Source of the DNA: Marsupella aquatica | Taxonomy: Eukaryota; Marchantiophyta | DNA length: 64,000 nucleotides | Direction: 5' to 3' | Assembly (NCBI GenBank): GCA_973895155.1 | Contig: OZ316892.1 | Location: 27,652,001-27,716,000, forward strand | Part shown: positions 40,701 to 55,700 of the stretch, piece after piece | How positions within the stretch are numbered: position 1 is the first letter of the stretch | Layout of the letters: every line of letters starts with the position of its first letter | Position numbers and translations under genes: made by a program | The notes under the pieces: model-generated | The model's database searches: none | What the model was told of the DNA's origin: nothing | The model's input: the letters and a program-made list of their open reading frames with translations, nothing else

Positions 40701-43700
40701 ATGACCTTGTAACCCCGTTTGTAACCCTCCTTGTTAGAGGTATCCACCCACACGTCATAAACTCTAGCCTACTATATAGAATAAACATGTACATGTCATG
40801 CTTTGAGTAGATAGACAGAAAATGCATTAGACAAGCCACAAATTGGTTATATGCATCTGACTATCTCTCTTGAGTTCTTCTTGTGACATTCCATAACCTA
40901 ATGCCCATCCAATATAGCCCACGCATCTTCAAGGGTAGCCATAGCTATCTTGAGCACGAGCAAGAACACAAAGCAGGCAGCGCAAGAAAATGTCACAAGA
41001 GAAAACATCATCTGACAGAGTGAAATTAAACTCAACAAGAAACAATACATTCAAAAGGGCAAAGACGTTAATTTCAAAGATAATTCTAGGGTGTATTCTA
41101 GGGCATACAATATGCACAGTCTATTCACACAAGCAGGAAGACCAGGGCAATCATGTTGCATTGTATGAGGGTTCAATTGCAAGGGGAGGCGGGCATGAGG
41201 AAAGATGTTGTGATAGACTTTGCCTGATCGAGATGCCTGTATTGGGGCGGGCAGCATCGGGGCTGGGCACACCACACAGATGGGGGAGGAGGAGGAATAC
41301 AGTCAAGGAGGGGAAAGCTTGTCAGGGGGGGAAGAGAAAAACATTCAAGGAAGGGAGCCGGTGGTGAGGAGGGGAGAGGGTGGCAGGGAGCAGAGGAGGG
41401 GTTAGGCTATGGAGGGAAAAATAGATACTCAAGCCCTATTTAAGCCCTCACCAGCTCGCTCACTAGACTTGCTCCCATGTCTGTCTAACACCAACAACTA
41501 ATATCCTCAACAATTGGACATCACACAATGTTGTTGCAATGACAATCGTTGACATGGGACAACACACAGGCGTTATTGGGCTAGTGTGGGCATAATGATT
41601 AAACAATTACATATTGGCTTCCATTGTTGAAGTCTAGGCCAACGTTTACTTAATACATCTGCTTAAGAGGTAGCCAGTGTCAATCTGGCAAAAGTGTCAA
41701 GCAGGGCATCATTTTGGATGGTTGGATTGTTTGAATGTGCATATAAGATCACAAGATTGGAGAGGGAAAAGAGCTAACAACTTATGGCCATTTTTAGAGT
41801 GTTGGTAGATCAGGCTTTAGGTGGGATTTCAGGATGTCATATTCTCTTTTCTGCAGAGTGGGGATCTCTTTGCTTTTGCACTCAGCTCTCCTGGTGATGC
41901 TTTCATTTAGGAGTTTCATCAGGAATGGCTGTTGGTTAGGGTCCTCTATAGGCTAACATATATCTTGATGCTGCCAAGATGGCAAATCCACCTTTCTAAA
42001 CATTGCCTTAATATTTAGGATTTCTGTTGTGTGTTTTTCAGTGTGTCTTAACAAGGCGTATCATTTGTATTATAATTTAGATTTTCAATTCACAAGTCTA
42101 TACAGTCTCAATGTTTGCTATCCTAGAGCTCTTCTTTCCCACTAATTTTAGATTTCAGTATTGTGCATCCAGTCCCTCTAGCAAATCTGAAGGAATTTCT
42201 GCCACTTGATAAAGATTCTATCTCTTCTCAAGAGTGAGATATAGAAATGCTTCTACACAATGTGGACACCTAGACAACATGATTCTCTTGTTTTTTTGGC
42301 CGCATTTCATTCATGGGTGTTATTATATGTACAGCAGGAGCAGAAAACAGAATATTGCTGCAATCCATCATGGTTGCAAAAGTTGATCCAAGCATTTTGG
42401 CAAACATGGAGGTCCATGAGGTTGGGGGACACTTTTAGAGAAAGGGACTATACCTTTAGTGTCCCACTGACATAGTGATTGGCTGGTTTAGATCATACAC
42501 ACTTGGGGAAGGTATTTGGATAGAGGAGTATGGGGTTAGTGTCACAAGTCAATTGGATTGGTTGGCTCAAGGGTCACTCTAAATAGCATAGACACATCAA
42601 ACAGGAATTTGGTGGCTTGAGTTTGACTGGACCTACTATGCCCATATAGGCCAACACCATGGGCTTGAGCTAGAAGAAATTTCTTCCTACATAATACAAA
42701 ATTTCAAATTGACCACCTGAGCATGTTCATATAGAAGGCTTCGGCCATCTGCTGAGGAGAAGATAATAGCAACATAAGACATGATGGCAACAGTTTACCA
42801 CTTTTTTGCTGAGTTTTTTGTTGATCAAAGGTATTAGACTATTGTCTATTACAAAAGCTTAGAAGGCTCATTCCTGATGTTCAATTGTAAACTATATTGG
42901 GTTCGATCGTGACACTGGGTGCCATTTTGGGTAAGCGCAATCTGGCTCAAAATGTCGCCCTTGTTATGTGAAGTTTATGTAAATGAAATGAGTTTGGCAA
43001 GTTGTATGAGCATCTCAAACTGAGACATTCGAATAAGAGGTTGAGTAGTTCCCTTGTGTGCCTGCCAAAGTCAAGCCCATCAAGAAGGCGACATCTTGAA
43101 CAGTTTTCTTGGAGAGAATTATTTGGTGCTCCAAGGAAACTGTTCTCTTCAACCAACCTCAGTACTTTTAATCTTTAAATAGAAAAGTATCTACACTGTT
43201 CACCATAATTAATGTTAGTATAAAATTAGTGCCACTAACACTAATTTTGGTAGAAATGATTGAGTCCAAGTAACACTAACTTTTGTCGGTTTTCAAGACA
43301 ATTTTTTTTCCACAGTTTAAATTACTTGTAAAAAATGGATTTCTTGAGTCCAAAATAACACTAATTATTGTGGATTTTTCAAAATAATTTTTTTTGTCTA
43401 TTTTTCCACTCTTAAGACTACGATAACACTAATTCATGTACGCAAAAATAACGTTAGTACATCATTAGTGTGACCCTGAAAATGGACATTCTCGAATTAG
43501 TGTTAATTACGGTACAGTGTAACAGTCCTTCACTAATGTAGATTATAGTTGGACCCTTTGAATATTTGGGAGTGATGATGAGTGACCCGGGTGCAATTCT
43601 ATGACTGTTGATTGGTGCCAAGTGAAGATGGTGCCAAGTGGTGATTGGTGCCCGGTGAAGAGAATCTGACAGCTATACTTAAAATTTAGGGAGATCTAAC

Positions 43701-46700
43701 GTTCAAAATTAATCTAGAAAAATCAAGTAAGAAATATGCTGAGCGTCATACCGTTCACAGAAGGTAACATTCGTCACCTCGGGGAAAACAAAAATAACAC
43801 TTAAATACTTACCAATGGGAAGTCCAGAAATCTCGAGGAAGCTCTTCTTTTATTGTGAAATGGAAATTATTTTCGAGACAAAATAAAACCTACTTCAGTA
43901 ATAGCGACGGTATAAATTGGCGTCGGTATAAAGAGGCGCCAGATTTAGCGAGCGGTTATTTCAATTTGGCGGCAGTTCAGTTGATGTTTAATAAAGTGGC
44001 ACCGTCCTCCCTCCTCCTCCGCTGGCGGCGCTACACGCCTCCCAGGCTCCCAGCCGACTGGTCACTCATCATCACTCCCAAATATTTGAAGGGTCCAACC
44101 TTAATCTCGATTAGTGAAGGACTACTAGATACTTTCTCAAACCACATTAATGGACACACCATCCAACGGTCACAGAATTGCACGCGGGTTGAGGAGGGCA
44201 TAGAGGCCGTCGATATCCTTCCCAGTTTCCCAGTAGTTCGGTTGCAGCCGCTTCGGGTTTATGGACTCTTGTTAAAGTGGGTTTGTTAGAGCATCGTATT
44301 ATTTATGGAATCTTGTTAGAGGGGCGTTTGTTGGGAATTCTTCATAATGCTGGTGTTAATTAAGTTGGTGGCTGGTAATCACGGTGTTATGGTCCAAATC
44401 TATCAGATTTGGAGTGAGTACCATTACTGTAAATCGACGCCGTTGGGGTCACTAGACGACGCCAACTGGGGTAGGTCAACACTAACGGCGCTCGTCATTA
44501 AGTTCGTACCCTCCACCAGGGGGGGAGTTGGAACCCGAGACCGAGCTGGCGTTCGCCGTCGGCTATAGTCTAGCACCGTAACCACCGTTCCTAGACTGTA
44601 CAGCAGTTCGTCTCAGTTACTTCCTAGACTGTACAGCAGTTCGTCTCAGTTACTAGTCCAGGTTGCCTTTTGAAACCGAGCACTCGAGCGGGCAAGTTCC
44701 ACGCGCGGTTCCAGGATACGGCATTACGGCGAGCGGGGCAGTTCCAGCATTCCAGGCACCGAGTTTTATTATTATTAATTGAAGTATGGGGAAGAGGTCT
44801 CTTTTTTGGCCCTAGGAGGTCTATTTTGCAGTGAATGGTCTGACACATATATGAGCCATCCGATCATCCTATATTTAAGGAGTGTCGTTCGATCATGGAA
44901 TTAACTCGGATAATGTTGTGGGTGTTTTTGATGCTAGTCACCAACTATTTTTTCTTAGGTGGGAATTTGGCAAGAATTCTCAAAAATGACGAGGGTGGTT
45001 CCAAGGTCATTATTTAAGGTTTCTGAAATGGGGCCACAATGGTTGCTAGTGGGTGGTTCCACGTGATCATTGTGAAGATTGACAATCCCATCCCCTTGGG
45101 GCGAAGTGGCCTGATGATGCGCATTGTATACTCATTTTTCCCAGTTTCCATGGGGAACCACTAGAGTGGGAGAGGCTAGCTATTTCGTGGTGGTTGGCAG
45201 TTTCGGTAATTTTAACTTGGTTTTCTTGTTCTTTCGTTTTTCGGTGGGGATTTCAGGCCATAAATAGCCAACAAGAAGTGGCTACCCAAGTTGATACATG
45301 GAGAAGGTGGAAACCTGGGCCCAGCTGTATGGAGCCTTGTAGTCCCTATTACTAGTTCCGTGTGGCCAGCCTTGTGTCACCCTACTGATGCATTGGTGCT
45401 GATTTGGCGATATAGATCTTGTGGACCTTACACTTAGGCAATTCTACAACAACTTATGTTCCTCATGAAATGCCAGACCAATTCAATTATAGTAATAGGA
45501 CATCACAATTTGATGGACCTATAATTCCCTAGTTACTGGTTACGGACCCACAAAGTTATGCATTACAAAATTAATACTCCATAAATTTTTTCCATAAGGA
45601 TTGGTGGTATGCCATTACCTTCAATCACTGTATAGGCTAGTGAAAGAAAAAACACAAAAAAACCTTTTCCACATTCTTGTGCAAAACTTACGGATCCCAC
45701 AAAGTTATGGATTACAAAATTAATACTCCATAAGTTTTTGCCATAAGGACTGGTGGTATGCCATTACCTTCAATCACTGTAGAGGCTAGTGAAAGAAAAA
45801 ACAAAAAATAACTTTTCCGCATTCTTGTGCAAAATTTACGGACCCACAAAGTTATGGATTACAAAATTAATACTCCATAAGTTTTTGCCATAAGTATTGG
45901 TGGTATGCCATTACCTTACAATCACTGTATAGGCTAGTGAAAAAAAAACTAAAAAAACTTTTCCGCATTCTTGTGCAAAAGTTACGGACCCACAAAGTTA
46001 TGGATTACAAAATTAATACTCCATAAGTTTTTGCCATAAGGATTGGTGGTATGCCATTACCTTACAATCACTGTATAGGCTAGTGAAAGAAAAAACAAAA
46101 AATAACTTTTCCGCATTCTGCAAAAGTTACGGACCCACAAAGTTATGGATTACAAAATTAATACTCCATAAGGTTTTGCCATAAGGATTGATGGTATGCC
46201 ATTGCCTTCAATCACTGTATAGGCTAGTGAAAGAAACAACAAAAAAAACTTTTCCGCATTCTTGTGCAAAAGTTACGGACCCACAAAGTATGGATTACAA
46301 AATTAATACTCCATAGGTTTTTGCCATAAGGATTGGTGGTATGCCATTTTCCTTAAAAATCTCTGTAGAGGTTAGTGAAAGAAAAAACAAAAACAAACTT
46401 TTCCGCATTCTTGTGCAAAATTTATGGACCCACAAAGTTATGGATTACAAAATTAATACTCCATAAGTTTTTGCCATAAGGATCTGTGCTATGCCATTAC
46501 CTTCAATCACTGTAGAGGCTAGTGAAAGAATTTTTTTTAATTTTTTTTGTTTGCATTCTTGTGCAAAACTTACGGACCCACAAAGTTATGGATTACAAAA
46601 TTAATACTCCATAAATATTTGCCATAAGATTTGGTGGTATGCCATTACCTTCAATCACTGTATAGGCTAGTGAAACAAAAAACAAAAAAAAACTTTTCCA

Positions 46701-49700
46701 CAATCCTTGTGCAAAAAATCTGACCATTATTTTACAGCCAAATTTTGAAGTTATGAGAATCTCTAATGTATAACAATGCATCTCCTATTAATTACGCTCT
46801 TGAGACCCAAAAGTAGTGATGGGGCACTGTATACAACAAAAGACACTATTTGAGCTAAAGTAATGTTTGGAAGTAGTCCATCAGGGGTTACAGTGGTCTA
46901 TTAACCTATTCCTCGAACTTTATCGGCCCCTTTTTGTTTTTCCTGGGCCCTCTGGCAATGGGGGTGGGTGCCCCAGGTGTCGCACGGAGGCTCAGGCTAA
47001 CACGAGGCAAACGTTTGCGTTGGAGATAAACAAATGAACAGAAAAGGGAAAAAACCAATCCCAGCTGATGCATGGTTTCATGGGGACTCCCACACGTCCC
47101 CAGCAGATGGGAGGAGCCGGACTGCCTGATCCGTCATCCGTGGCTCCGTGGCCCACTGTAGAAAGACAGTCATGTCGCCGTGTCGGGTCTGATCAGTCCG
47201 TGCGCTAAAAGATGAAAGCGGGTCTCGGAAAGATGAGTCCGGGGGGGGCAGTAAAAGACGAGCCGAATGAGTGCAAACTGTGGGGTCCGCCGGCTCTCGC
47301 CGAAAAGAACTCTTCGGGCCCCCGAGAGGACGCGGAGAACCTCCGCCGTTTGCCTCAGAGTAGTACAAAGAGAAAATACTCCGTCTCAGAGCTTTCACTC
47401 GGGCGATTTTGTGATTCCCAATCTGTTGGGCCATCCATCCCCTCTCCGCCCACGAGAGGAAGCTCTGCTGCTGCTGCGCTTCAAAGCCCCCCCCCCCCCC
47501 ACATTCGCACTGTCGCCTCGCCTCGCCTATATCACTCCTCGCCAACGCGATTCGGTGTGAGACTGCGCGAGCACGTCGCCGTGACGCAATTGGGGTCGGA
47601 TTGAAATAGTTGGAGTGTCTCGATATCGCTCGCTCTCACATTCATTTGGGTGGTGCGTTCAATGTTTTTTTACTGGATTGCGAGTGCGGTGTGCGAGTCA
47701 GACGACTGCTCCGACTGCTAGTACTTTACTTTACTCTACTACTACTACTAACTACTGCTGCTGCCACCACCCCATGATGAGGCCAGACGAACTCGCGCTG
47801 CACAGACTTCTGCGGATGGGCTTGACTTTATGCGGGACTCGGAGAGTAGGTTGATAAGATTCGTTCTTCTCGTGTGCGGGCTGTCGGGAATGTTCATTTA
47901 TAAGAGAGAGATTGTGAGAGAAGTAGAGAGAGAGAGACTCGATTCTCAAGGAGGAACAGGAGGAGAATAAAAAAGCGTCGAAGGGCTTCACGGGCTCGGC
48001 GAAGATTGCGATCGAGATGTCTATCGATGTGTGTGAGGGATGCAGGCGCCTGAGGAAGAGGTGCGACAAGGACGACTGCGTTCTGCAGCCGTGCCTCGAG
48101 ACTTTGTGGAGGAACAATAAGCTGTACCAGGGGAATGCGACGGTGTTCCTTGCCAAGTACTTTGGGAGGAAACGGTTTTTTGAGCTTCTGCAGGATGTGA
48201 CTAAAGACGAGAGGCCAGGTATGAATGCTTTCTTCGTACTCCATTCCACCTTGAAATGTCTTGGTGCAAGGTATCTAGACGTTCACTCGTAATGTTTTGT
48301 TTATTCTGCCGCTCGTTAACTCTGAGCGATCCATGTGGAGTAGTCGAGCTGTTTTACCATACTGTATGGCTTTAGATGCTGAAGAGATATCCTTCGGATT
48401 CTCGCGGTTCTTTTCCTTGTTAGATGTCCGTAGGGCCGCCAGTTGCACCGGAAATTCTGCTCGCTCAATTCTTGGATTTTGGTGAACTGCAGCACTTTTT
48501 AAGTCCCTCCTTCACGAAGCTTGCGGGAGGACAGTGAATCCCGTCTCAGGAGCGATCGGACTGAAGACATCCAATAAGTGGCATCTGTGTGAGGAGGCTG
48601 TGAGAAATGTCTTGACTGAGGGATCGTTGAATCCGGTGACTCTGAATTCGGATGGGCCCTGCATCAGCACAAGCAGCTCTTGCCCCTACTTGGCGATGAA
48701 AACCAAGAGGGAGAGAGACGAGGAGGATATGGATTTCAATAGGCTTCCACAGCTGGTGCCTGAAAGCCGAAGGCGGCGGCAGCAGTGCTTGAACCTCGAT
48801 TTGAATCTCAGTTTGCAGCAGTACTAGTCCGCTCTGATTCTCCCAGAAAGTGTTTGTTTCAATTCAGCTCGTCTCCACTGCACTGAAGCCTCTGGAACCT
48901 CAGCCGGACTGCCCGCCTCACTGCATCGATGGATCGGCGGAAATGAATACTTGCGTGAAGGTTTCCTTGATGTCTTAATTCTTCAACATTTAAAGGGATT
49001 CAATATACAAACTTTGCTAGCTTGGGCAGCGCGATCTTCTTTTACACCCGCCCTCCGTATCCTCGGCATGCGAATCCCAACAAATCAGATGTGAGCCTAT
49101 TAGAGATGGCTCCCTTGAGGAATGTTGGAGACTTGTCGGGCATAAGTCAGTGATTTTGTCGGCTGAGAGGGTTGATGGTGGTGGATCTCTCCACATTACT
49201 TTGGATCGTTCGACTTGTAGCCTGTTCCTTCTGTGAACCTGAGTTGGATTAGCGGGAGGATTTTCGGCTCATCTTCGATCTGGATCATCACGGGCTATGT
49301 CCCGCATGGGGTCCATTTGGGGACTTTTGAGTGAGCATGTCATGATGCTTTGCCACAGTTCGAGTGTGGTACAGTCGTCAAAGGTGAGCTCTCCCTACAG
49401 TAGGAATGTTCTCAAGTTCTGTTGTGGGAAGCTAGTGGTTGCGACCTTGCACGCAAAAGTTGTGTTTGTCTTCGTTCCGTCTGCAACCGACTTTGGCTGT
49501 CGGTGCATTACCTCTAATCTCAGTTGTTGTTTTTACCGACAGGTCTGATCGAATTGCTTCTACCCGGGACTTGGTTCGGGCAAAATGGAGTAGTCCTAGA
49601 CTTGCCGGAACATAATCATGTTCATTGATGAGTCGGAGTGACCGTAAGGTCTCATTTTCAAATAGGAAATGAATGAAGTAAACCAAGATGAGAGATGCTT

Positions 49701-52700
49701 TGGGGAATTGAAACGCCTTAGTACTGTTCAGCATTGTGCCAAATTTGGTGTACGTGGGCCTGCTATATAGCGGTCCACAGTGCTGGGAGAGACCCAGACC
49801 ATCGTTCAAACTGTTTGCCAAATGAATCTTTCACACGCCAGATGATTGTCCACCACACCGGGAGAGGCTTCTTTAGATTTTGACCGGCATGGTCCTTTTT
49901 ACTTTATGCAGGACCGCAAATGTACCTTGTTTTATAGTATTCTTTACCTTGGATCACTTGTCACGATGCGGAGGTACGTGGGATATGCTTCCGTACTCAG
50001 TCTGTGTCTAATCGAGGCTGTCTCGATTTCCAATAATTGCTTTCATCTCGCCGAAGAATCATTCCAGAATTTCCCAGAAGATAATATAAACAATGAGTAT
50101 CTTGTGAACCAAGTTTTCGGATCGACATGTGCCTATCTGATCACGCTCTTTGAATGACTGGTTCAAGATTGTTGATCCTTGTCCCATGCCGTCGGACCTA
50201 ACGACCAGGAGCGGACATAGTGCGATCGATCGTTCTCATCTTATTATCGCTTCGACGACATCGCATGGTTTAGTGCCCTTGCGGCCTTTTCTGGTCTAAT
50301 TAATGTACCGCGTGGAGAGTCTGATTGGCCTGTTATGGATATCAGTACCACGTTACAGTCGTGGAGGATTGCCTATATGAGGCAGACGATAGTTGGCGAG
50401 CAGCAGCCGTGTCTTTGTTTGGGTGGAGTGTTTTGACTGGTTGGCGATCCTGTTGCTCTCTTGTGCCTAAAGTGGAACTTGCTCCACTTTGGAAGAATGG
50501 CAGGACTGACAATCTGGGAGAGCGCGAAGTTTTTCCTCTATTATAAGTCCAGTCGACTAATTATAATTCGGTCAGACTGCGCTGTACGCCGGGCAATAGC
50601 TTGTCGTGACGGAGTTGAGCATGCCAATGCTATTCATTGTGTACCCAATGCCTCATGTTAGTCTTAATTCGCAACATTTCTAGTTTGTCAAGAACCACCT
50701 TGCTGAGTGTGCTTGAAATCTCAACGCGAAGTACAATAGGATCAATATATCCCTAGACAAGTCGGATATATTGATGGACCATACTAACTTCACAAGGTCG
50801 AATCATCACCTCCGTATGGCCATGCCGCTGATCCAGATTAGATAGTCTGAAGGCCACAGATGGATTGGTATGTACATTTGGAGTGCAAGAATCTTTTTGA
50901 GGTCAGTTAAAACGTACACCGAAGATGGCCTGCCTTTGTACAGATCCTGCTCTTAAGTCCACGATAAACACATGACAAGTAGGGAAACTGACGTAAAGCA
51001 TCTCGTGCCATCTCGTGAATCGAAGCGTAGGAAAACGAGAAGGTAGAAAGTTGAGCCAGGGAAAGCTTTTGTCAGTCTGCAACAACTCCCAACGCCTTGT
51101 CTAGTGCAAGAGGTGTCTTTCGTACCTAGTGGCCATCACCTCCGCCGAAGAGATTGCTGTCATTTGCCTGGGCTTCCAAAAGGTGCATTGCTTCTCCCGT
51201 ATCCTTGGAGACAATGGTATGTCAGCCTACTGTATCTGTGGGTAGGATATTGGAGGTGTCTTCGTCGTATCCCTCAACTATGAATGGGGGCCCGGCATAC
51301 ACTTTCCGAAGCGGAGCAAGAGAATGTCGTCATCATTCAACTGTTGTCGAGAAGCTAAACACAAAACAATGCGTTCGTTTTTCTAATCAGCTCGATCCAA
51401 CCATGTGGGAAGTAGTGGTTTGTCAGACTTCCAACACTGTACTGTAAAGGTGGACTCATGGTGACTCGCCACTGCCTATGAGTTCGGCACCTGAACAGAG
51501 TTCCACTAAAGGCACAAGAGGAGAGCAACAGGTGCTTTCGTTTTGATAGCATGTCCTTCTGCAGGTAGTTCAATATAATCATGCCGCTTAGAATCGCCTC
51601 CAAGTTCGAGGGAGACAATTGCCTTTTCTGACCTCATCCCTGCAGCCGGACGAATCATGGGTAAGGTCCTTGTGGTGACTGTTCTCTATGTCAGGGGTTG
51701 GGCGGCGAGTTACTCACAATAGTCTTCAAGGTCGCTTTCAATCACGTGATTTGTAGCTTCAATGAAAGTGAACACTCTCCCCCGCGACATGACCTACTGA
51801 TCAAGCTCATCGATCTCTTAACGTGACATTTTTCTTCATAGGAGAATTCAACTTTCATAATTGCACATGAACAAGTACGACGAACCTGAAGTTTCTCACC
51901 AATGTCGCACAATCATGACCATAAAAGATATGTCGAAAGCGTTGGAATGATAAGTGCGACATGTTAGAACGGCTAAGGACTGGACAATCTTGCTAACAAT
52001 TGCGTTCTCATAGGTCGACACTAAGCTTGAAGATGTCAACTATTCTGATGTACCCATTTAACTGTGAGCAACACGTCCCGAATTTCTATCATGTAGCACC
52101 TCAATTTCACGCCTGCACTTCCAATCTGTCCGAACATCATTTCGCAGACGTCACACAGTTAAAGCCTCGAGAGGTGGGATCCAGACGTGATCGAGTTGGA
52201 ACCGTAGTTTCTGTTGCCTTGATTTTCTATTAAATCCATTCATGAAACAGTGTTTACTTTTATCGAGAAAGGGTATGCGCAAGTGGGGGCAATGCGAATT
52301 GTAAACGGATTTCAAGATTATCTTTGCTTCCACTGACAATTGAACAAACGAACACTTTTGCAAAACTGAGAGTGACATGCTTGTTCATTGTGGGAGACGA
52401 AACGTTCCACGACGTCATTTACGTTGTCGTCCCTGGTCTGGATAAGACCGCCGAACGCAGAGCACTTGCAAATGGATAGAAACGGCCAGGTGCGGAACTA
52501 TTGCATTAATTAAACCAATTTAAGCATTCAAGGAACCCAAAGTGACGTCGACACGGGTTTTCTTAGCTTTACCCGCTCTACATCCCCTATAGATGGGAGC
52601 TGCCCATCAAGCTGATGTACATTACCGGAGGTGGAAAATTGACGTCCTATCAGTAACATTTGCGGACTTTCAGGACTCACAATACCTGTTCTGCAAACCT

Positions 52701-55700
52701 TTCATACGAAGGTCACTGCGGTGCTGACGTGACTCTTCTCTCAACCCCTTCACCACTCATCAGATTGGCTGCTGCGGCCGGCCAGTCGGTCAAATTGGAA
52801 ATGGTCAAATAAATCAGAACTTGCCACGGCCGTGCCAAGGGTAGATCCCTCACTGTCTTGTAGAATGTCCCTGTCCCGATTCTACAAGACAGTGAACTCC
52901 GTGGCCATTGACCAATGAGGGGCTGGAGCACTGGAGTTATCTAGTGTGAAGTCCAACCCAGAGAACTGTTTACTACTAGCTAGCTCCGTTCCATGTTAGA
53001 GCTCACGACATGCCGAGTCATTCTGGGTGAATCTTAATAAAGGGCTTTGAGATGAAGGTCACTGATGTGGTGACGTGCTGACCACATCTGTAAACCATTT
53101 CACTACTCGTCAGATTGATTGATGCGGCCGTCTAGTCATACAAACTTGACCAGCAGATTCGGAAACGGTCATTAGTTTGCATCAGACGTTGCATTGCCAA
53201 GGCCGTGCCTTGGGGTAGACCCTTCCCTGAATGATCCCCGGCCGATGAGGTGACTCTCCATGGCCAGAGCAAGGGACTAGAAGTGGGATATTCCGGACTC
53301 TGGCCGTCCCTTGCTCTCTAGGGAATATTCCGGGCTCTGGCCGTCCCTTGCTCTCTAGAAGTGGGATATTCCAACCGAGAGTACCGTTTAGTGCTAGGCA
53401 TAAGGCAGACGCTTTGCATGTTAGAGCTCACGACATGAGGAGTCACTGTGGGTGTAATCTATACTCTCAGGGCTTTCGCACAACTTCACTACGTCATTCT
53501 AATGAAAGTGAGCCTGCCAAGGACGAGGATTAACTAGTCCTCATGCAGGACTTCCAAGACAATGGGAGCAAATGGCATGATTGCGTCCGGAGGGTGCCAG
53601 CAGCAGTCGGTGAGATGTGGGGTGAGGTACCGGACAGTGAGGAGAGGAGAGCAGGACAGTAAAGTCCAGGTTGTCGTTGTGCACCCTCCCTGCATCGCTC
53701 CTCTCACTCGATGTGACAGGGGTTCATAATTCCTTTCGGCGGAAGAAAAGAAATTGAGTTGTATTGAAAACGACATGATCGTCATGCGTGGCAAATAAAA
53801 GAGATACTTGTGATACCGTATAAAGACTCTCATCCACACTCGGAGACAAATCCTGACACGAATTCACAAAATCGGGGAGCATTTCTCGAATAGCGAAAGT
53901 CCTGATCGGTACCTCCAGGTTCCCTAGTTGCCCCACATCGCCAAGACTACTGTACAAGGGGTCTGGGTCAATTTCGTCCAAACTCCAAATTTCTACGATA
54001 AACCTGGTGGACATGTGCATTTGTTGTACGTCTGCACCTTCTCGATATCATGCTCTCCCCTTGCGAGCTGCCCCAATGTATGCCACGCTGTGATTATGTT
54101 GGATTTTTCCAAGAAATTGTAACACTGGAGTAGCTACTGTCGATAGAAATGGCCAGGCAGCTGAGTCTAGCTACCGGTAATGACCTCGAGCTAGATATAT
54201 TTGTTTCAGAGTCAAACAAGGAGCACATAAAGTTGCTTGACATGACAAACCGATAGACTCGGAAGGACATCATGCATCTTGGGCCTGCGTGGCTCATGGC
54301 ATGGCTCCGGCAGTTTTGGGGCGAGCTTGAGATAGACTAGAGAGTTTTGACCTTCACAAATCACAAGAGCCAGCCGTGTTTCCACTGGCTCTGTGAAGTC
54401 TGCTAAGGACATCGAGTTAAGGAGGGGCACACGAACTCAGGATTTCGTTGTGTTCTCCAGTATGTACGTGTGTGTTTCTCATCTGCCCAAAGTGCACATT
54501 GTGATGCTCCTTCAACTTAAATGCACGTTCAGACATATAAATGTTGCTCGAACAGCTACTGTTAAGGTTCAGTTACTGTCTCAAGGAAGAGGACAGGCAC
54601 TCAACGAGGATGCAGCTGCCAACTGCTCCAACTTGCAAACCATTCATTCAGGAATCCTGTTTCGTTATCGATTTCCACCATCTTTTCTGGGACATCAAGA
54701 GAACTCATTCATGCACTCGTGAATTTCTGACAGACGCATAAATTCGAACTAATTTCAGTCATCTTCTAACTGAAGTTGAGGGGGACATGAAAGTCCATTC
54801 ATTCCTGAAAATCTGTGTAACTAATTGAACTCTTTTCAAAACAAGTACAGTAACCTGTTGAAAAGTAAAATCACTGGACATGTATATCAAAGTGTGATGT
54901 AAATTGCATGATATTCTTGAGATGAAGTAAATGTGGCTTAGACGAACAAATGAATGGTAAGCCAGACAGCACCACCTGCGGGCAAGACAGCCTGGTAATT
55001 AAAGTGTCAATGCTCCATATGGCCATTTATATATACCAAATAACTCAGGTTCACGAGAATATCATAATTGCTTAATTAACATGAAGTCATACTCCAGACC
55101 TTTAGTCATTTTCAGATCTGAGGTCACTCAATTCTAGTCTACTCCATCACCAAAGTGGGAAACATGAAGTCATACTCCAGATCGTGAGTCATTTTCGGAT
55201 CTGAGGTCACTCAATTCTAGTCTAGCCGTGAATCCTAAAGTTGATTATACATCAAGCGCGTGTCCCTTATAACTCGGTTCCAGGTTGTACCAAATCGTGT
55301 TGCCGCTCGACTGGGACCAAGATGAATCCCTGTCGTTGTGTACCCTCCCTGCATCGCTCCTCTCACTCAATGTGACAGGGATTCAGTCCAAGAACTGTTT
55401 GATGTGTTCAGGCAATCAGTCCAGACCCCTAACAATAGAGATCCTAAAATTCTTACAAAGACATCCTTTCCCACATTAAAACACTCAAAAAAATGAGCTG
55501 AAACAATATTATCCAGCATCAAAATCGCAGACTTATTAACTTTGTCTTCAAGTCCAAGTTATCCATGACATGGACTGTCAATAAACCTTGACAAAGCACC
55601 CACAATCCAAAGAGACTGAGAAAATAAATTGTCTTATTGGAGCTCTCATTATACCCCTCTGAAGCCTCCCTTTCTCCATTGCCAGCCATCTACTTCTATA